A stretch of DNA of 64,000 bases from Nocardioides kongjuensis (lineage in GTDB: Bacteria; Actinomycetota; Actinomycetes; Propionibacteriales; Nocardioidaceae). Below the pieces are notes generated by a model. It was not told the DNA's origin, did no database searches, and saw nothing but the letters and a program-made list of their open reading frames with translations. Made by a program: the position numbers and the translations under genes. Positions 1-8,633 of this stretch are shown here, one piece after another. How positions within the stretch are numbered: the first letter of the stretch is position 1; each line of letters opens with the position of its first letter. The stretch spans positions 868,001 through 932,000 of the forward strand of contig NZ_JACCBF010000001.1 of NCBI RefSeq assembly GCF_013409625.1, written 5' to 3'.

Positions 1-1057
1 AGCAGCTCCACGCCAACCCCGAGCTCGGCTGGGAGGAGCACAGGTCCTCGCGGTGGGTCGCCGAGGCCCTCGCCGAGGTGGGCTACGACGTCACGCCGGC
101 CTACCTCGGCCTGGAGACGGCCTTCCACGCCACCATCGGCAGCGGCCCGTTCCGGCTCGGCCTGTGCGCCGAGTACGACGCCCTGCCGGGCCTGGGCCAC
201 GCGTGCGGCCACAACCTGATCTCCGCGATCACCGTCGGCACCGCCCGCGCGCTGGCCCCGCTCGCCGACGCCGCCGGCCTGACCATCGAGGTCTACGGGA
301 CCCCGGCCGAGGAGGGTGGCGGCGGCAAGATCGAGCTGCTCGAGCGCGGCGCCTTCGCCGGCCTCGACCTGGCGATGATGGCGCACCCGGCGCCGGTCGA
401 CGTCGCCGAGGCGGAGCCGTTCGCCGTGTCGCACTCGCACGTGGAGTACCGCGGCAAGGCGGCCCACGCCGCGGCGTACCCCGAGCAGGGCGTCAACGCC
501 GCCGACGCGTTCACGATCGCCCAGGTGGCGATCGGCATGCTGCGCCAGCAGCTGCCGCCGTCGGTGCGCGTGCACGGTGTGATGACCAACGGGGGAGAGG
601 CGCCCAACGCGATCCCGGCCCGCACCGAGGGCCGCTGGTACGTCCGCGCCGAGTCGCTGGCCCAGCTCGCCGAGACCGAGGACCGGGTCTGGAAGTGCTT
701 CCAGGCCGGGGCGCTGGCCACCGGTGCGAGCCTCGAGGTCACCCCCGAGAGCAAGCCGTACGCCGAGTTCCGCACCTTCGCGCCGGCCCTGGAGGCCTAC
801 CGGCGCAATGCGCAGGAGCTCGGGCGCACCTTCGACGAGACCTCGCCCGCGCGCCGGATGAACCGTGCCTCGACCGACATGGGCAACGTCTCCCAGGTCG
901 TCGACGCGATCCACCCCTACATCGGCATCAACTCGGGCACCGCGCTCAACCACCAGCCCGAGTTCGCCGCCCACTGCGTCGGCGGGGACGCCGAGAAGGC
1001 GCTCCTCGACGCGGCGACCGCGCTGGCGTGGACCGCGCTCGACGTGGCCGCGACGCG

Positions 1058-1061
<4 letters not shown>
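1..1061 (+). CDS. M20-family amidohydrolase, 5' end missing
   Basis: The frame is open from base 3 to the stop at 1061, so the N-terminus lies outside the window; the first ATG at 78 is internal. The first visible residues contain LHANPELGWEE, the usual N-terminal signature of M20 peptidases/amidohydrolases. HACGHN and AEEGGGGK supply metal-binding residues of the binuclear zinc site, and MNRASTDMGNVSQ near the end resembles the C-terminal catalytic-domain signature. Members hydrolyse N-acyl or N-carbamoyl amino acids or aminobenzoyl-glutamate in the cytoplasm; the substrate cannot be read here. The stop overlaps the start of the aspartate lyase by 4 bases (ATGA), so the two are translationally coupled, which hints at an N-acyl-aspartate-like substrate (inference). 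Confidence 0.85.
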
Positions 1062-2449
<1,388 letters not shown>

Positions 2450-2475
2450 GCGCCGGGACCGGGAGGTACGGCAGG

Positions 2476-3399
2476 ATGGCCGTCATGGCGGAGGTCGGCT
2501 TCACGCTCACGCAGCTGCGGTACTTCGCCGCGGCCGCGGAGCTGGGCTCGATGACCGCGGCCTCGAAGGAGCTGATGGTCTCCCAGTCGGCCGTCTCCAC
2601 CGCGGTCGCCCAGCTGGAGAAGGAGCTCGGTGTCCAGCTGCTGCTGCGCCACCACGCCCGTGGCCTCACCCTGACCGCGGCCGGCGAGGCCTTCCAGCGC
2701 GAGCTGCGCAGCTACCTCGTCCACACCACCGAGCTCGCCGAGGTCGCCCGCTCGGCGGGCCAGGCGCTCACCGGCGACCTGACCGTCGGCTGCTTCACCA
2801 CCCTGGGCCCGTTCGAGCTGCCGCGCCTGCTGGCCGCGTGCGAGGCCGACCACCCCGGCATCCGGATCTCGGTCGTCGAGGACGAGCACGCCGCGCTCAA
2901 GCAGGCGCTGCGCTCGGGGCGGTGCGAGCTCGCCCTGATGTACGGCTACGACCTCGACGACGACATCGACCACGTCCGGGTCGGCGGCGCGCCGCCGTAC
3001 GTCCTGCTGCCGCGCGGCCACCGGCTCGCCCGGCGCAGGAAGGTCTCGTTGAGGGAGCTCGCCGACGAGCCGATGGTCCTGCTCGACCTGCCGCACAGCC
3101 GGCAGTACCTCGAGCGCCTGGTCGCCTCGGTCGGGGTGCGCCCGACCGTGCGGCACCGCACCTCCGGCTTCGAGACCGTGCGGGCGATGGTCGCCAACGG
3201 GCAGGGCTGGTCGGTCCTCAACCAGCGCCCGGCCAGCGACACGACCTACGACGGCGCCGAGGTCGTCACCCTCGAGATCGCCGACCCGGTCGAGCCGCTC
3301 GAGGTGGTCGTCGCCTCGATGAAGGACGTCCGGCTGACCGCCCGGGCTCAGGCGTTCGTGAGGTCGGCGGTCGGCGGCCGCCGCCGGCCCAGGGCGTAG
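2476..3399 (+). CDS. LysR-family transcriptional regulator
   Basis: 307 residues, the normal size for LysR proteins. The N-terminus has the winged helix-turn-helix (residues about 5-65), with TLTQLRYFAAAAELGSMTAA and a helix containing SQSAVSTAVAQLE. The rest is a substrate-binding-fold effector domain. The ATG at 2476 is preceded by GGGAGG at about 2461-2466 and is preferred; a second ATG lies at 2485. It follows aspA by 26 bases and could regulate the amidohydrolase/aspartase pair. Its 3' end runs 52 bases into the opposite-strand gene that ends at 3348. Confidence 0.9.
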   Translation: MAVMAEVGFTLTQLRYFAAAAELGSMTAASKELMVSQSAVSTAVAQLEKELGVQLLLRHHARGLTLTAAGEAFQRELRSYLVHTTELAEVARSAGQALTGDLTVGCFTTLGPFELPRLLAACEADHPGIRISVVEDEHAALKQALRSGRCELALMYGYDLDDDIDHVRVGGAPPYVLLPRGHRLARRRKVSLRELADEPMVLLDLPHSRQYLERLVASVGVRPTVRHRTSGFETVRAMVANGQGWSVLNQRPASDTTYDGAEVVTLEIADPVEPLEVVVASMKDVRLTARAQAFVRSAVGGRRRPRA

Positions 3400-3905
3400 A
3401 GCCCGAAGCCGGTCGCCAGCAGCAGCCCCAGCAGGATGCCGATCCGCTGGCCGAACTGCGCCGGGTGCGCGGCGTCGAGGGCCGCGTAGACGGCGAGGTG
3501 GTCACCGACGTACCAGAGCAGGTACGCCGTCGGCGGCGCCAGCCAGCTCAACGGGTGCCACCAGCGCACTGCGTGGTGGTTGCGGCCCACCAGGACGAAG
3601 TCGAGCACGACCAGCGACGGCGTCACGACGTGCTCGAGCAGCGACCAGGCGTGCCACAGGTTGCCGTTCTGCATCGGCACGTAGGCGAGGGCGACGAGCA
3701 CCATCAGCGTGGTCAGCGCGCCGCGCAGCCAGGGGGAGCGGGGCTCACGGACGGCCAGGCCCAGGAAGCACACCGCCACGGCGAGGTTGGAGAGCTGGGA
3801 CAGCGCGGTCCACCACACGTCGTACTCCTGCGCGGCGAGGCCCACCCCGGTCGCCGCGCTGCCGGCGACGAGCAGGCGCCAGAGCGCGACAGGGGCCGTG
3901 TTCAC
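3348..3905 (-). CDS. Pr6Pr/FAR-17a-like integral membrane protein
   Basis: A 185-residue protein with about six hydrophobic segments spread along its length. It resembles the Pr6Pr family of bacterial membrane proteins, with the pattern YDVWWTALSQLSNLAV, a central HAWSLLEHVVTPSLVVLDF and PLSWLAPPTAYLLWY. The function of the family is not established in bacteria. The start is GTG at 3905, downstream of a cluster of GTGAAC repeats on this strand. The 3' end overlaps the convergent LysR gene by 52 bases. It has no obvious operon partner; the symporter gene upstream ends 63 bases before its start. Confidence 0.75.
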   Translation of the reverse strand: MNTAPVALWRLLVAGSAATGVGLAAQEYDVWWTALSQLSNLAVAVCFLGLAVREPRSPWLRGALTTLMVLVALAYVPMQNGNLWHAWSLLEHVVTPSLVVLDFVLVGRNHHAVRWWHPLSWLAPPTAYLLWYVGDHLAVYAALDAAHPAQFGQRIGILLGLLLATGFGLYALGRRRPPTADLTNA

Positions 3906-3913
3906 CGGGGAAT

Positions 3914-3947
3914 GGTGTCACGTTCACCATGCGTTCACCCCGTGAAC
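3914..3947. promoter_or_regulatory. GTTCAC repeat cluster upstream of the Pr6Pr-like gene
   Basis: Within the 63-base gap between the Pr6Pr-like gene and the symporter there are GTTCAC copies at about 3922 and 3933 plus an inverted GTGAAC at 3942-3947. The last pair forms the inverted repeat GTTCAC-CCC-GTGAAC (3933-3947), and TGGTG/CACCA arms lie at about 3914-3930. Such clustering fits an operator for the minus-strand gene starting at 3905, or part of a terminator for the symporter operon. The binding protein is unknown. Confidence 0.35.
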
Positions 3948-3968
3948 ACGGCCCCTGGCCCAAGCGCT

Positions 3969-5396
3969 TCAGGCCCTCGCGGCCGTGGCGTGACGGGCGT
4001 CGGACGCCGTGGTGGGGCTGCTCCGGCGGCGGACCGCCTCGGCGACGACCAGCACCACCAGGTTCGGCGCGAGCGCGATCAGGCCGGAGTCCCAGCTGCC
4101 GATCGGGACCTCGAAGAAGGTGATCCAGGCGACCGTCACGACGCCGACGACCATGCCCAGCAGCACGGGCACCGCGCCCACGGTGACCTTGCGACGCAGC
4201 CCGATCAGGGTCGCCGGAGCCATCTGGGTGAGTCCGCCGTAGGTGAGCAGCAGCAGCGAGGCGATGTCGGAGTTCGCCAGGCCGAAGCCGAGGGACAGCA
4301 CGATCGCGCCGATCACGAAGACCGTGTTGAGCCGGAACCGGAGCGACTCGCGCACCGGCACCAGGTTGGTGGACACGAGCGAGGAGATGCCCATCGCGAT
4401 CGCTGCCGCGGGAACCATGGCGGCGGAGGCGCCGGCGATGGCGACGACGGCCACCAGCCACGACGGCAGGGTCGCGTTGGCGGTGTCGAGCAGCACGTGG
4501 TTGCCGGTCGTGTCGGGCGCGAGCGCCTGGGTGGCGGTGAGCCCGACGATGATCGGGGCGAAGAGCATCAGCTGGTAGAGCGCGAGCCACTTGTAGTTGC
4601 TGCGCAGCACCTCGCCGGACTTCGCTGCGAGGACCGGCGGCCACAGGTGGGGGAAGGTGTTGAGGCCGGCGCCGATGCTGGTGACGACCACGGCGGTCAG
4701 GAAGAACGTCGAGTCCCAGCCGGGCTGGCTGAAGTCGAGCAGCTGCGGTCCCACGCTGTGGATGTGTGCGAAGGTGTCGGGGATGCCGGCGATGCCGAAC
4801 ACGGCACCACCCAGCACGATCAGCAGCGCGGCGATCATCAAGACGTCCTTGACCACGGCGACCCGGGCGATGCCGCGGATCCCGGACCAGACCACGAAGA
4901 CCACGACGAGCAGGCTCGCGACCACCATGGACAGGCCGCGTCCCGCCTCGCTCCCCGTCGCGAGCTCGACGATGAGGCCCAGGCCGGTGATCTGCAGCTG
5001 CAGGTAGGGCAGCAGGAAGATCGCGCCGACCAGGGCGGACACCTTGCCGAGGGCCGGGCTGTTGAACCGGTCGGTGAAGAAGTCCGCCTGCGTGAGGTAG
5101 CCGCGCTCCTCGCCGAGCTGCCTGATCCGGGGAGCGACGAAGTAGAGGCCGATCGAGCAGATCGAGAGGTAGGCGAGGGCGAAGACACCCACCACCCCGC
5201 CCCCGAAGGCGATGCCGGCGAGGCCGAGGAAGCTGAACGTCGTCAGCGAGTCGCCGGCCTGGAGGAACCACGAGGTCCAGCGCGGGAAGCCACGACCGCT
5301 GACGGTCCAGTCGGCCATGGTGGTGCTGCGCCGCCCGCTCATGCCGAGGGCGCCGAGAGCGACGATGCCGATGATGATGGCGGTGGTGAGGATCAT
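3969..5396 (-). CDS. Sodium:solute symporter (SSS family)
   Basis: A 475-residue polytopic membrane protein with about 13 hydrophobic segments, typical of the SSS family. Early motifs include MSGRRSTTMADWTVSGRGFP and the residues around FLQAGDSLTTFSFLGLAG, which match the first helices of sodium symporters. The ATG at 5396 is preceded by GGAGGAG on the minus strand and overlaps the stop of the small DUF3311 protein by 4 bases. DUF3311-SSS pairs are common, the small protein being a likely accessory subunit. The operon starts with an amidase, so the transporter probably imports the amide substrate or a related carboxylate (inference). Confidence 0.88.
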   Translation of the reverse strand: MILTTAIIIGIVALGALGMSGRRSTTMADWTVSGRGFPRWTSWFLQAGDSLTTFSFLGLAGIAFGGGVVGVFALAYLSICSIGLYFVAPRIRQLGEERGYLTQADFFTDRFNSPALGKVSALVGAIFLLPYLQLQITGLGLIVELATGSEAGRGLSMVVASLLVVVFVVWSGIRGIARVAVVKDVLMIAALLIVLGGAVFGIAGIPDTFAHIHSVGPQLLDFSQPGWDSTFFLTAVVVTSIGAGLNTFPHLWPPVLAAKSGEVLRSNYKWLALYQLMLFAPIIVGLTATQALAPDTTGNHVLLDTANATLPSWLVAVVAIAGASAAMVPAAAIAMGISSLVSTNLVPVRESLRFRLNTVFVIGAIVLSLGFGLANSDIASLLLLTYGGLTQMAPATLIGLRRKVTVGAVPVLLGMVVGVVTVAWITFFEVPIGSWDSGLIALAPNLVVLVVAEAVRRRSSPTTASDARHATAARA

Positions 5397-5671
5397 CGCT
5401 GCTCCTCCTCGTGGCGGGCGTCCGACGCGGCGAGCTCGGCGGCGTCGACCGCCGCCCCGCCGTCGCGGCGGTAGCTCGCCTCGACGACCTGGAGGGCGAC
5501 GACGGTGCCGACGACGCACAGGGCGGTCCAGACGAGGACCGACGGCAGGCCGAACCACAGGTGGGGGCCGTTGACGAACGGCAGCAGCGGTGTGGCGAGG
5601 AAGCCGACGACCGGTACGGCGGCGATCGCGAGCCGCCGGGGGCTGGCGAGGGTGGGGATGGACGGGGTCAC
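5393..5671 (-). CDS. DUF3311 small membrane protein
   Basis: 92 residues with two transmembrane segments (about residues 12-30 and 38-60) and an acidic C-terminal tail. The sequence VPVVGFLATPLLPFVNGPHLWFG matches the DUF3311 family, whose members sit directly upstream of SSS symporters. The start is a GTG at 5671 with GGAGGA 8 bases upstream. It overlaps the amidase stop by 4 bases and the symporter start by 4 bases, so all three genes are translationally coupled. It is likely a small partner of the symporter; no catalytic role is suggested. Confidence 0.82.
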   Translation of the reverse strand: MTPSIPTLASPRRLAIAAVPVVGFLATPLLPFVNGPHLWFGLPSVLVWTALCVVGTVVALQVVEASYRRDGGAAVDAAELAASDARHEEEQR

Positions 5672-7107
5672 GAGAGGTCCTCCGGGAGGCGAGGGGTGCA
5701 ACGGCCGTGGCCGGTCGCTGCTTCGAATGTTGCGGCGATGGAGAGCAGGGTGGAGTCGGTGCGGGCCCGGGTGACGACCTGGAGGCCGACCGGGAGCCCG
5801 TCGGGCGTGAACCCCGCGGGCACCGAGATCGCGGGCACGCCCAGGGGGGTGAGCAGGTAGCTGGCGCGCATCCAGTCGAGGTAGGTCTGCTGGGCCGTGC
5901 CCTCGATGTCGGTGGGCCACGCCTGCTCGACGGGGAAGGGGGCGACCTGGCTGACCGGGGCGAGCAGGACGTCGTACTCGTCGAAGAAGCGGTGCGCGGC
6001 CCGCTGCAGCCGGGTGACCTCGGCGAACGCCTGCATGACGTCGCGGCCGGAGAGCCCCCGGCCCTGGCGGACGTTCCAGACCAGGTCGGGCTTGAGCACG
6101 TCGGGCTGCTCGTCGAGCAGGTGGCCCCACATCAGGTCGAACTCGGCGGCGCGCAGCGTGCGGAAGGCGTCGTCGGAGCCGTCGAGGTCGAGGCAGGCGT
6201 CCTCGACGTGCGCGCCGAGCTCGCTGAAGACCTTGACCGCCGGCTCGAGCACGTCGAGCACCTGGCGCTCCACCGGGACCCGGCCACCGAGCGTGGGCGC
6301 CCACGCGACGCGCAGTCCCCGCAGGTCGGCCGACGCCACCGGTGCGGAGCCGGGACGCTCGCCGTGGTGGGAGAGCGGGTCGTCGCGGTGGGGACCGGCC
6401 AGCACGGAGAGCAGCAGGGCGGTGTCGTCGACGGTGCGGCCCATCGGTCCGGAGACGGCCAGCGGGGTGAAGACGACCCCGGTGGTGGGCTCGGGCACCA
6501 GGCCCGGCGTCGGGCGCAGGCCGACCACGTTGCACATCGCGGCCGGGTTGCGCAACGACCCACCCATGTCGCTGCCGTCGGCGACCGGCTGGAAGCGCGC
6601 GGCCAGTGCCGCTGCCGCGCCACCGCTGCTGCCACCTGCCGTACGGCCGAGCGCGTAGGGGTTGTGGGTGGCGCCGAAGACCTCGTTGAACGTGTGGGAG
6701 CCGGCCGCGAACTCCGGCACGTTGGTCTTGCCCACGCGCACCGCACCGGCAGCCTGGATCCGGCGCACGACCTCGTCGTCGGCCGTCGGGACGTTGTCGG
6801 CGTGCAGCGGGGAGCCGTACGTCGTGCGCAGGCCGGCCGTGGCGTGCGTGTCCTTGAACGAGATCGGCATGCCGTGCAGCGGTGCCAGGGGAATGCCTGC
6901 CGCGCGGCGCCGCGCGGCCTCGGCGTCGGCCGCCGCGGCCGCGCGCTCGGCGCCGTCGCGGTCGAGGGTCACGATCGCGTTGACCACCGGGTTGTGCCGG
7001 TCGATCCGCTCGAGGTGGGCCGCCAGCACCTCCCGCGCGGAGAACGCGCCCTGCTGCTGGCCCTCGACCAGCTCGCGGGCGGTGGCTTCGGTCAGGTCGT
7101 CGACCAC
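5668..7107 (-). CDS. Amidase (amidase-signature family)
   Basis: A 479-residue amidase-signature hydrolase, a usual length. The catalytic Ser-cisSer-Lys triad is visible as Lys in SFKDTHAT, and the serines in GGSSGGAAAALAA and DGSDMGGSLRNPA. The enzyme hydrolyses carboxamides to acids plus ammonia; substrate class cannot be told. The GTG start at 7107 has a GGAGGAG ribosome site. It heads an operon with DUF3311 and symporter genes and is divergent from a double AsnC/Lrp regulator across a relatively AT-rich 149-base region, so that regulator is the best candidate controller. Confidence 0.9.
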   Translation of the reverse strand: MVDDLTEATARELVEGQQQGAFSAREVLAAHLERIDRHNPVVNAIVTLDRDGAERAAAAADAEAARRRAAGIPLAPLHGMPISFKDTHATAGLRTTYGSPLHADNVPTADDEVVRRIQAAGAVRVGKTNVPEFAAGSHTFNEVFGATHNPYALGRTAGGSSGGAAAALAARFQPVADGSDMGGSLRNPAAMCNVVGLRPTPGLVPEPTTGVVFTPLAVSGPMGRTVDDTALLLSVLAGPHRDDPLSHHGERPGSAPVASADLRGLRVAWAPTLGGRVPVERQVLDVLEPAVKVFSELGAHVEDACLDLDGSDDAFRTLRAAEFDLMWGHLLDEQPDVLKPDLVWNVRQGRGLSGRDVMQAFAEVTRLQRAAHRFFDEYDVLLAPVSQVAPFPVEQAWPTDIEGTAQQTYLDWMRASYLLTPLGVPAISVPAGFTPDGLPVGLQVVTRARTDSTLLSIAATFEAATGHGRCTPRLPEDLS

Positions 7108-7256
7108 GGGACTCCTCCAGAGGTGCTCGAACGGCGGGCCGGATCACCGGGTGACTCAGGCCACACTGTTGTTTGAGCCACAGTCTTTGCCATGATGGCG
7201 ATTCAGGTCAATAGATCCTGTGAAAAGAATGAAATGAGACAAATGGAGAGGGATTC
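7108..7256. promoter_or_regulatory. Divergent promoter region, amidase operon / AsnC regulator
   Basis: This 149-base stretch between divergent starts is clearly richer in A and T than its surroundings, especially 7165-7250. It contains ACTGT (7165-7169) facing ACAGT (7180-7184) and a direct repeat of GCCACA, both of a kind that Lrp/AsnC proteins can bind. No firm -10/-35 pair was assigned. Confidence 0.4.
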
Positions 7257-8294
7257 GTGAACAGGCGAGCCGCCCTGCCCGGTTCGCGGGGGCGGGTGCC
7301 GGATACTGGCCCGGTGTCGAGTGCCCCCCTGGACCCGTTGTCGCAGCGGATCGTCGGCGCCCTGCAGGTCGACGGGCGCGCGTCCTGGCGCAAGATCGCC
7401 GAGGTCCTCGACGAGCCCGTGCGCACCGTCGCCCGACGCGGCGCGGCGCTGCTGGAGGAACGCACCGTCCAGGTCGTCGGACTCCCGAACACCGACCCGA
7501 CCCACCTGCTGCGGATCCGTTGTCGTGCCGGTGCCACCGCGACCGTGGCGGGCGCGGTGGCGTCTCGTCGCGACACCGTCTTCGTCTACGCCCTCGGCCG
7601 GGCCCCCGAGATCGTCGTCGAGGTGATGACGCCCTACGCGACCCTCGCGGCGCTGGTGCTCGACGAGCTGCCCGCCCTCGACGGGGTCGAGGAGGTGCAG
7701 GTCGACCCGGCGCTGCTGTACTTCCGCACGATCGCGGAGTGGCTGCCCGGGCTCCTGAGCGCCGAGGAGATAGCCGGCCTCGGCGGGGTCCCGACCGCGG
7801 GGCCGTTCTCGCCGGAGACGGACTTCCGTCTCGACGACGCCGAGCGCACCCTGCTCGACGTGCTCGCCAGGGACGGACGGACCCCGCTGCAGGAGATCGC
7901 GGAGCTGCTGGGCTGCTCGGACGCGACGGCGCGACGACGCGTCGAGCAGCTCGTGGAGCGCGGGGTGCTGCGGATCCGCGCCGTCGTCGAGCCTGCACTC
8001 CTCGGCCTGCCCGTGGAGACCCTGCTGCGCGTGCGTGTCCACCCGACGAAGGTCGACGCGGTCGGTCGTGCCCTCGTCGGGTCGCCGCTCGTGCGCTACT
8101 GCGCGTTCGTCGCCGGCGAGGACCAGCTCCTCGTCGACGTGACGACCCCCGACGTCGACGGGCTCCGGGCACTGCTGGCCGACCCGACCTGGATCGGCGG
8201 CGCCGACCAGGTCGCCGCCACCCCGCTCCTGCGTGCCTACAAGCGCGGCGGCGTCCTCGTCGACCCATCGGTAGGGTCCTCGCATGAGCGCTGA
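7257..8294 (+). CDS. Tandem AsnC/Lrp-type transcriptional regulator
   Basis: 345 residues made of two successive Lrp/AsnC units, each with a helix-turn-helix followed by a RAM-like effector region; a standard Lrp has only one unit of about 150 residues. The first HTH is around residues 22-70 (LDPLSQRIVGALQVDGRASW) and the second around 190-240 (TLLDVLARDGRTPLQEIAEL). The GTG at 7257 has GGAGAGG 5 bases upstream; an alternative GTG lies at 7314. It is divergent from the amidase/symporter operon and probably controls it in response to an amino acid-like ligand. A second protein of the same architecture and length is encoded at 27543-28580. Confidence 0.85.
   Translation: MNRRAALPGSRGRVPDTGPVSSAPLDPLSQRIVGALQVDGRASWRKIAEVLDEPVRTVARRGAALLEERTVQVVGLPNTDPTHLLRIRCRAGATATVAGAVASRRDTVFVYALGRAPEIVVEVMTPYATLAALVLDELPALDGVEEVQVDPALLYFRTIAEWLPGLLSAEEIAGLGGVPTAGPFSPETDFRLDDAERTLLDVLARDGRTPLQEIAELLGCSDATARRRVEQLVERGVLRIRAVVEPALLGLPVETLLRVRVHPTKVDAVGRALVGSPLVRYCAFVAGEDQLLVDVTTPDVDGLRALLADPTWIGGADQVAATPLLRAYKRGGVLVDPSVGSSHER
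8272..8283 (+). promoter_or_regulatory. TAGGGT -10 box, probable leaderless start for DUF1801 gene
   Basis: TAGGGT at 8272-8277 ends 6 bases before the ATG at 8284, so a transcript would begin at or next to the start codon. No Shine-Dalgarno sequence is present. The box lies inside the 3' end of the regulator gene, implying an internal promoter. Confidence 0.45.
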
Positions 8295-8625
8295 CTGGCG
8301 GGCCGACACCGTCGAGAAGATCCGGTCCCTGATCGTGGCGGCGGAACCCGCCGTGGTCGAGGAGGCCAAGTGGAGGAAGGCCTCCAACCCCGACGGTGTG
8401 CCGACCTTCTCCGCCGACGGGCTGATCTGCACCGTCGAGACCTACAAGGACAAGGTCAAGACCACGTTCGCCAAGGGCGCCTCGCTCGAGGACCCGACCG
8501 GGATCTTCAACGCCAGCCTGGACGCCGGCACCCGCCGAGCGGTCGACGTGTTCGAGGGCGAGGTCATCGACGAGGACGCGTTCATCGCCCTGGTTCGCGA
8601 GGCCGTCGCGCTCAACCGCGGCTGA
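8284..8625 (+). CDS. DUF1801 (YdhG-like) protein
   Basis: A 113-residue soluble protein. The middle portion, with VVEEAKWRKASNPDGVPTFS and the following VETYKDKVKTTFAKGASLED, matches DUF1801, a small fold found in many Actinobacteria and Firmicutes whose biochemical role is unknown. The start overlaps the regulator gene by 11 bases and seems to have its own -10 box. The RelZ-type gene starts 8 bases after its stop, so the two are probably cotranscribed. Confidence 0.75.
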   Translation: MSADWRADTVEKIRSLIVAAEPAVVEEAKWRKASNPDGVPTFSADGLICTVETYKDKVKTTFAKGASLEDPTGIFNASLDAGTRRAVDVFEGEVIDEDAFIALVREAVALNRG

Positions 8626-8633
8626 CCCCCCGC

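Noticed and set aside
53..1057. In-frame upstream extension of the aspartase gene across the amidohydrolase
   Set aside because: The translation is Arg/Pro/Gly-rich noise typical of the wrong frame in high-GC DNA; the M20 motifs are in another frame and the aspartase family begins at 1058.
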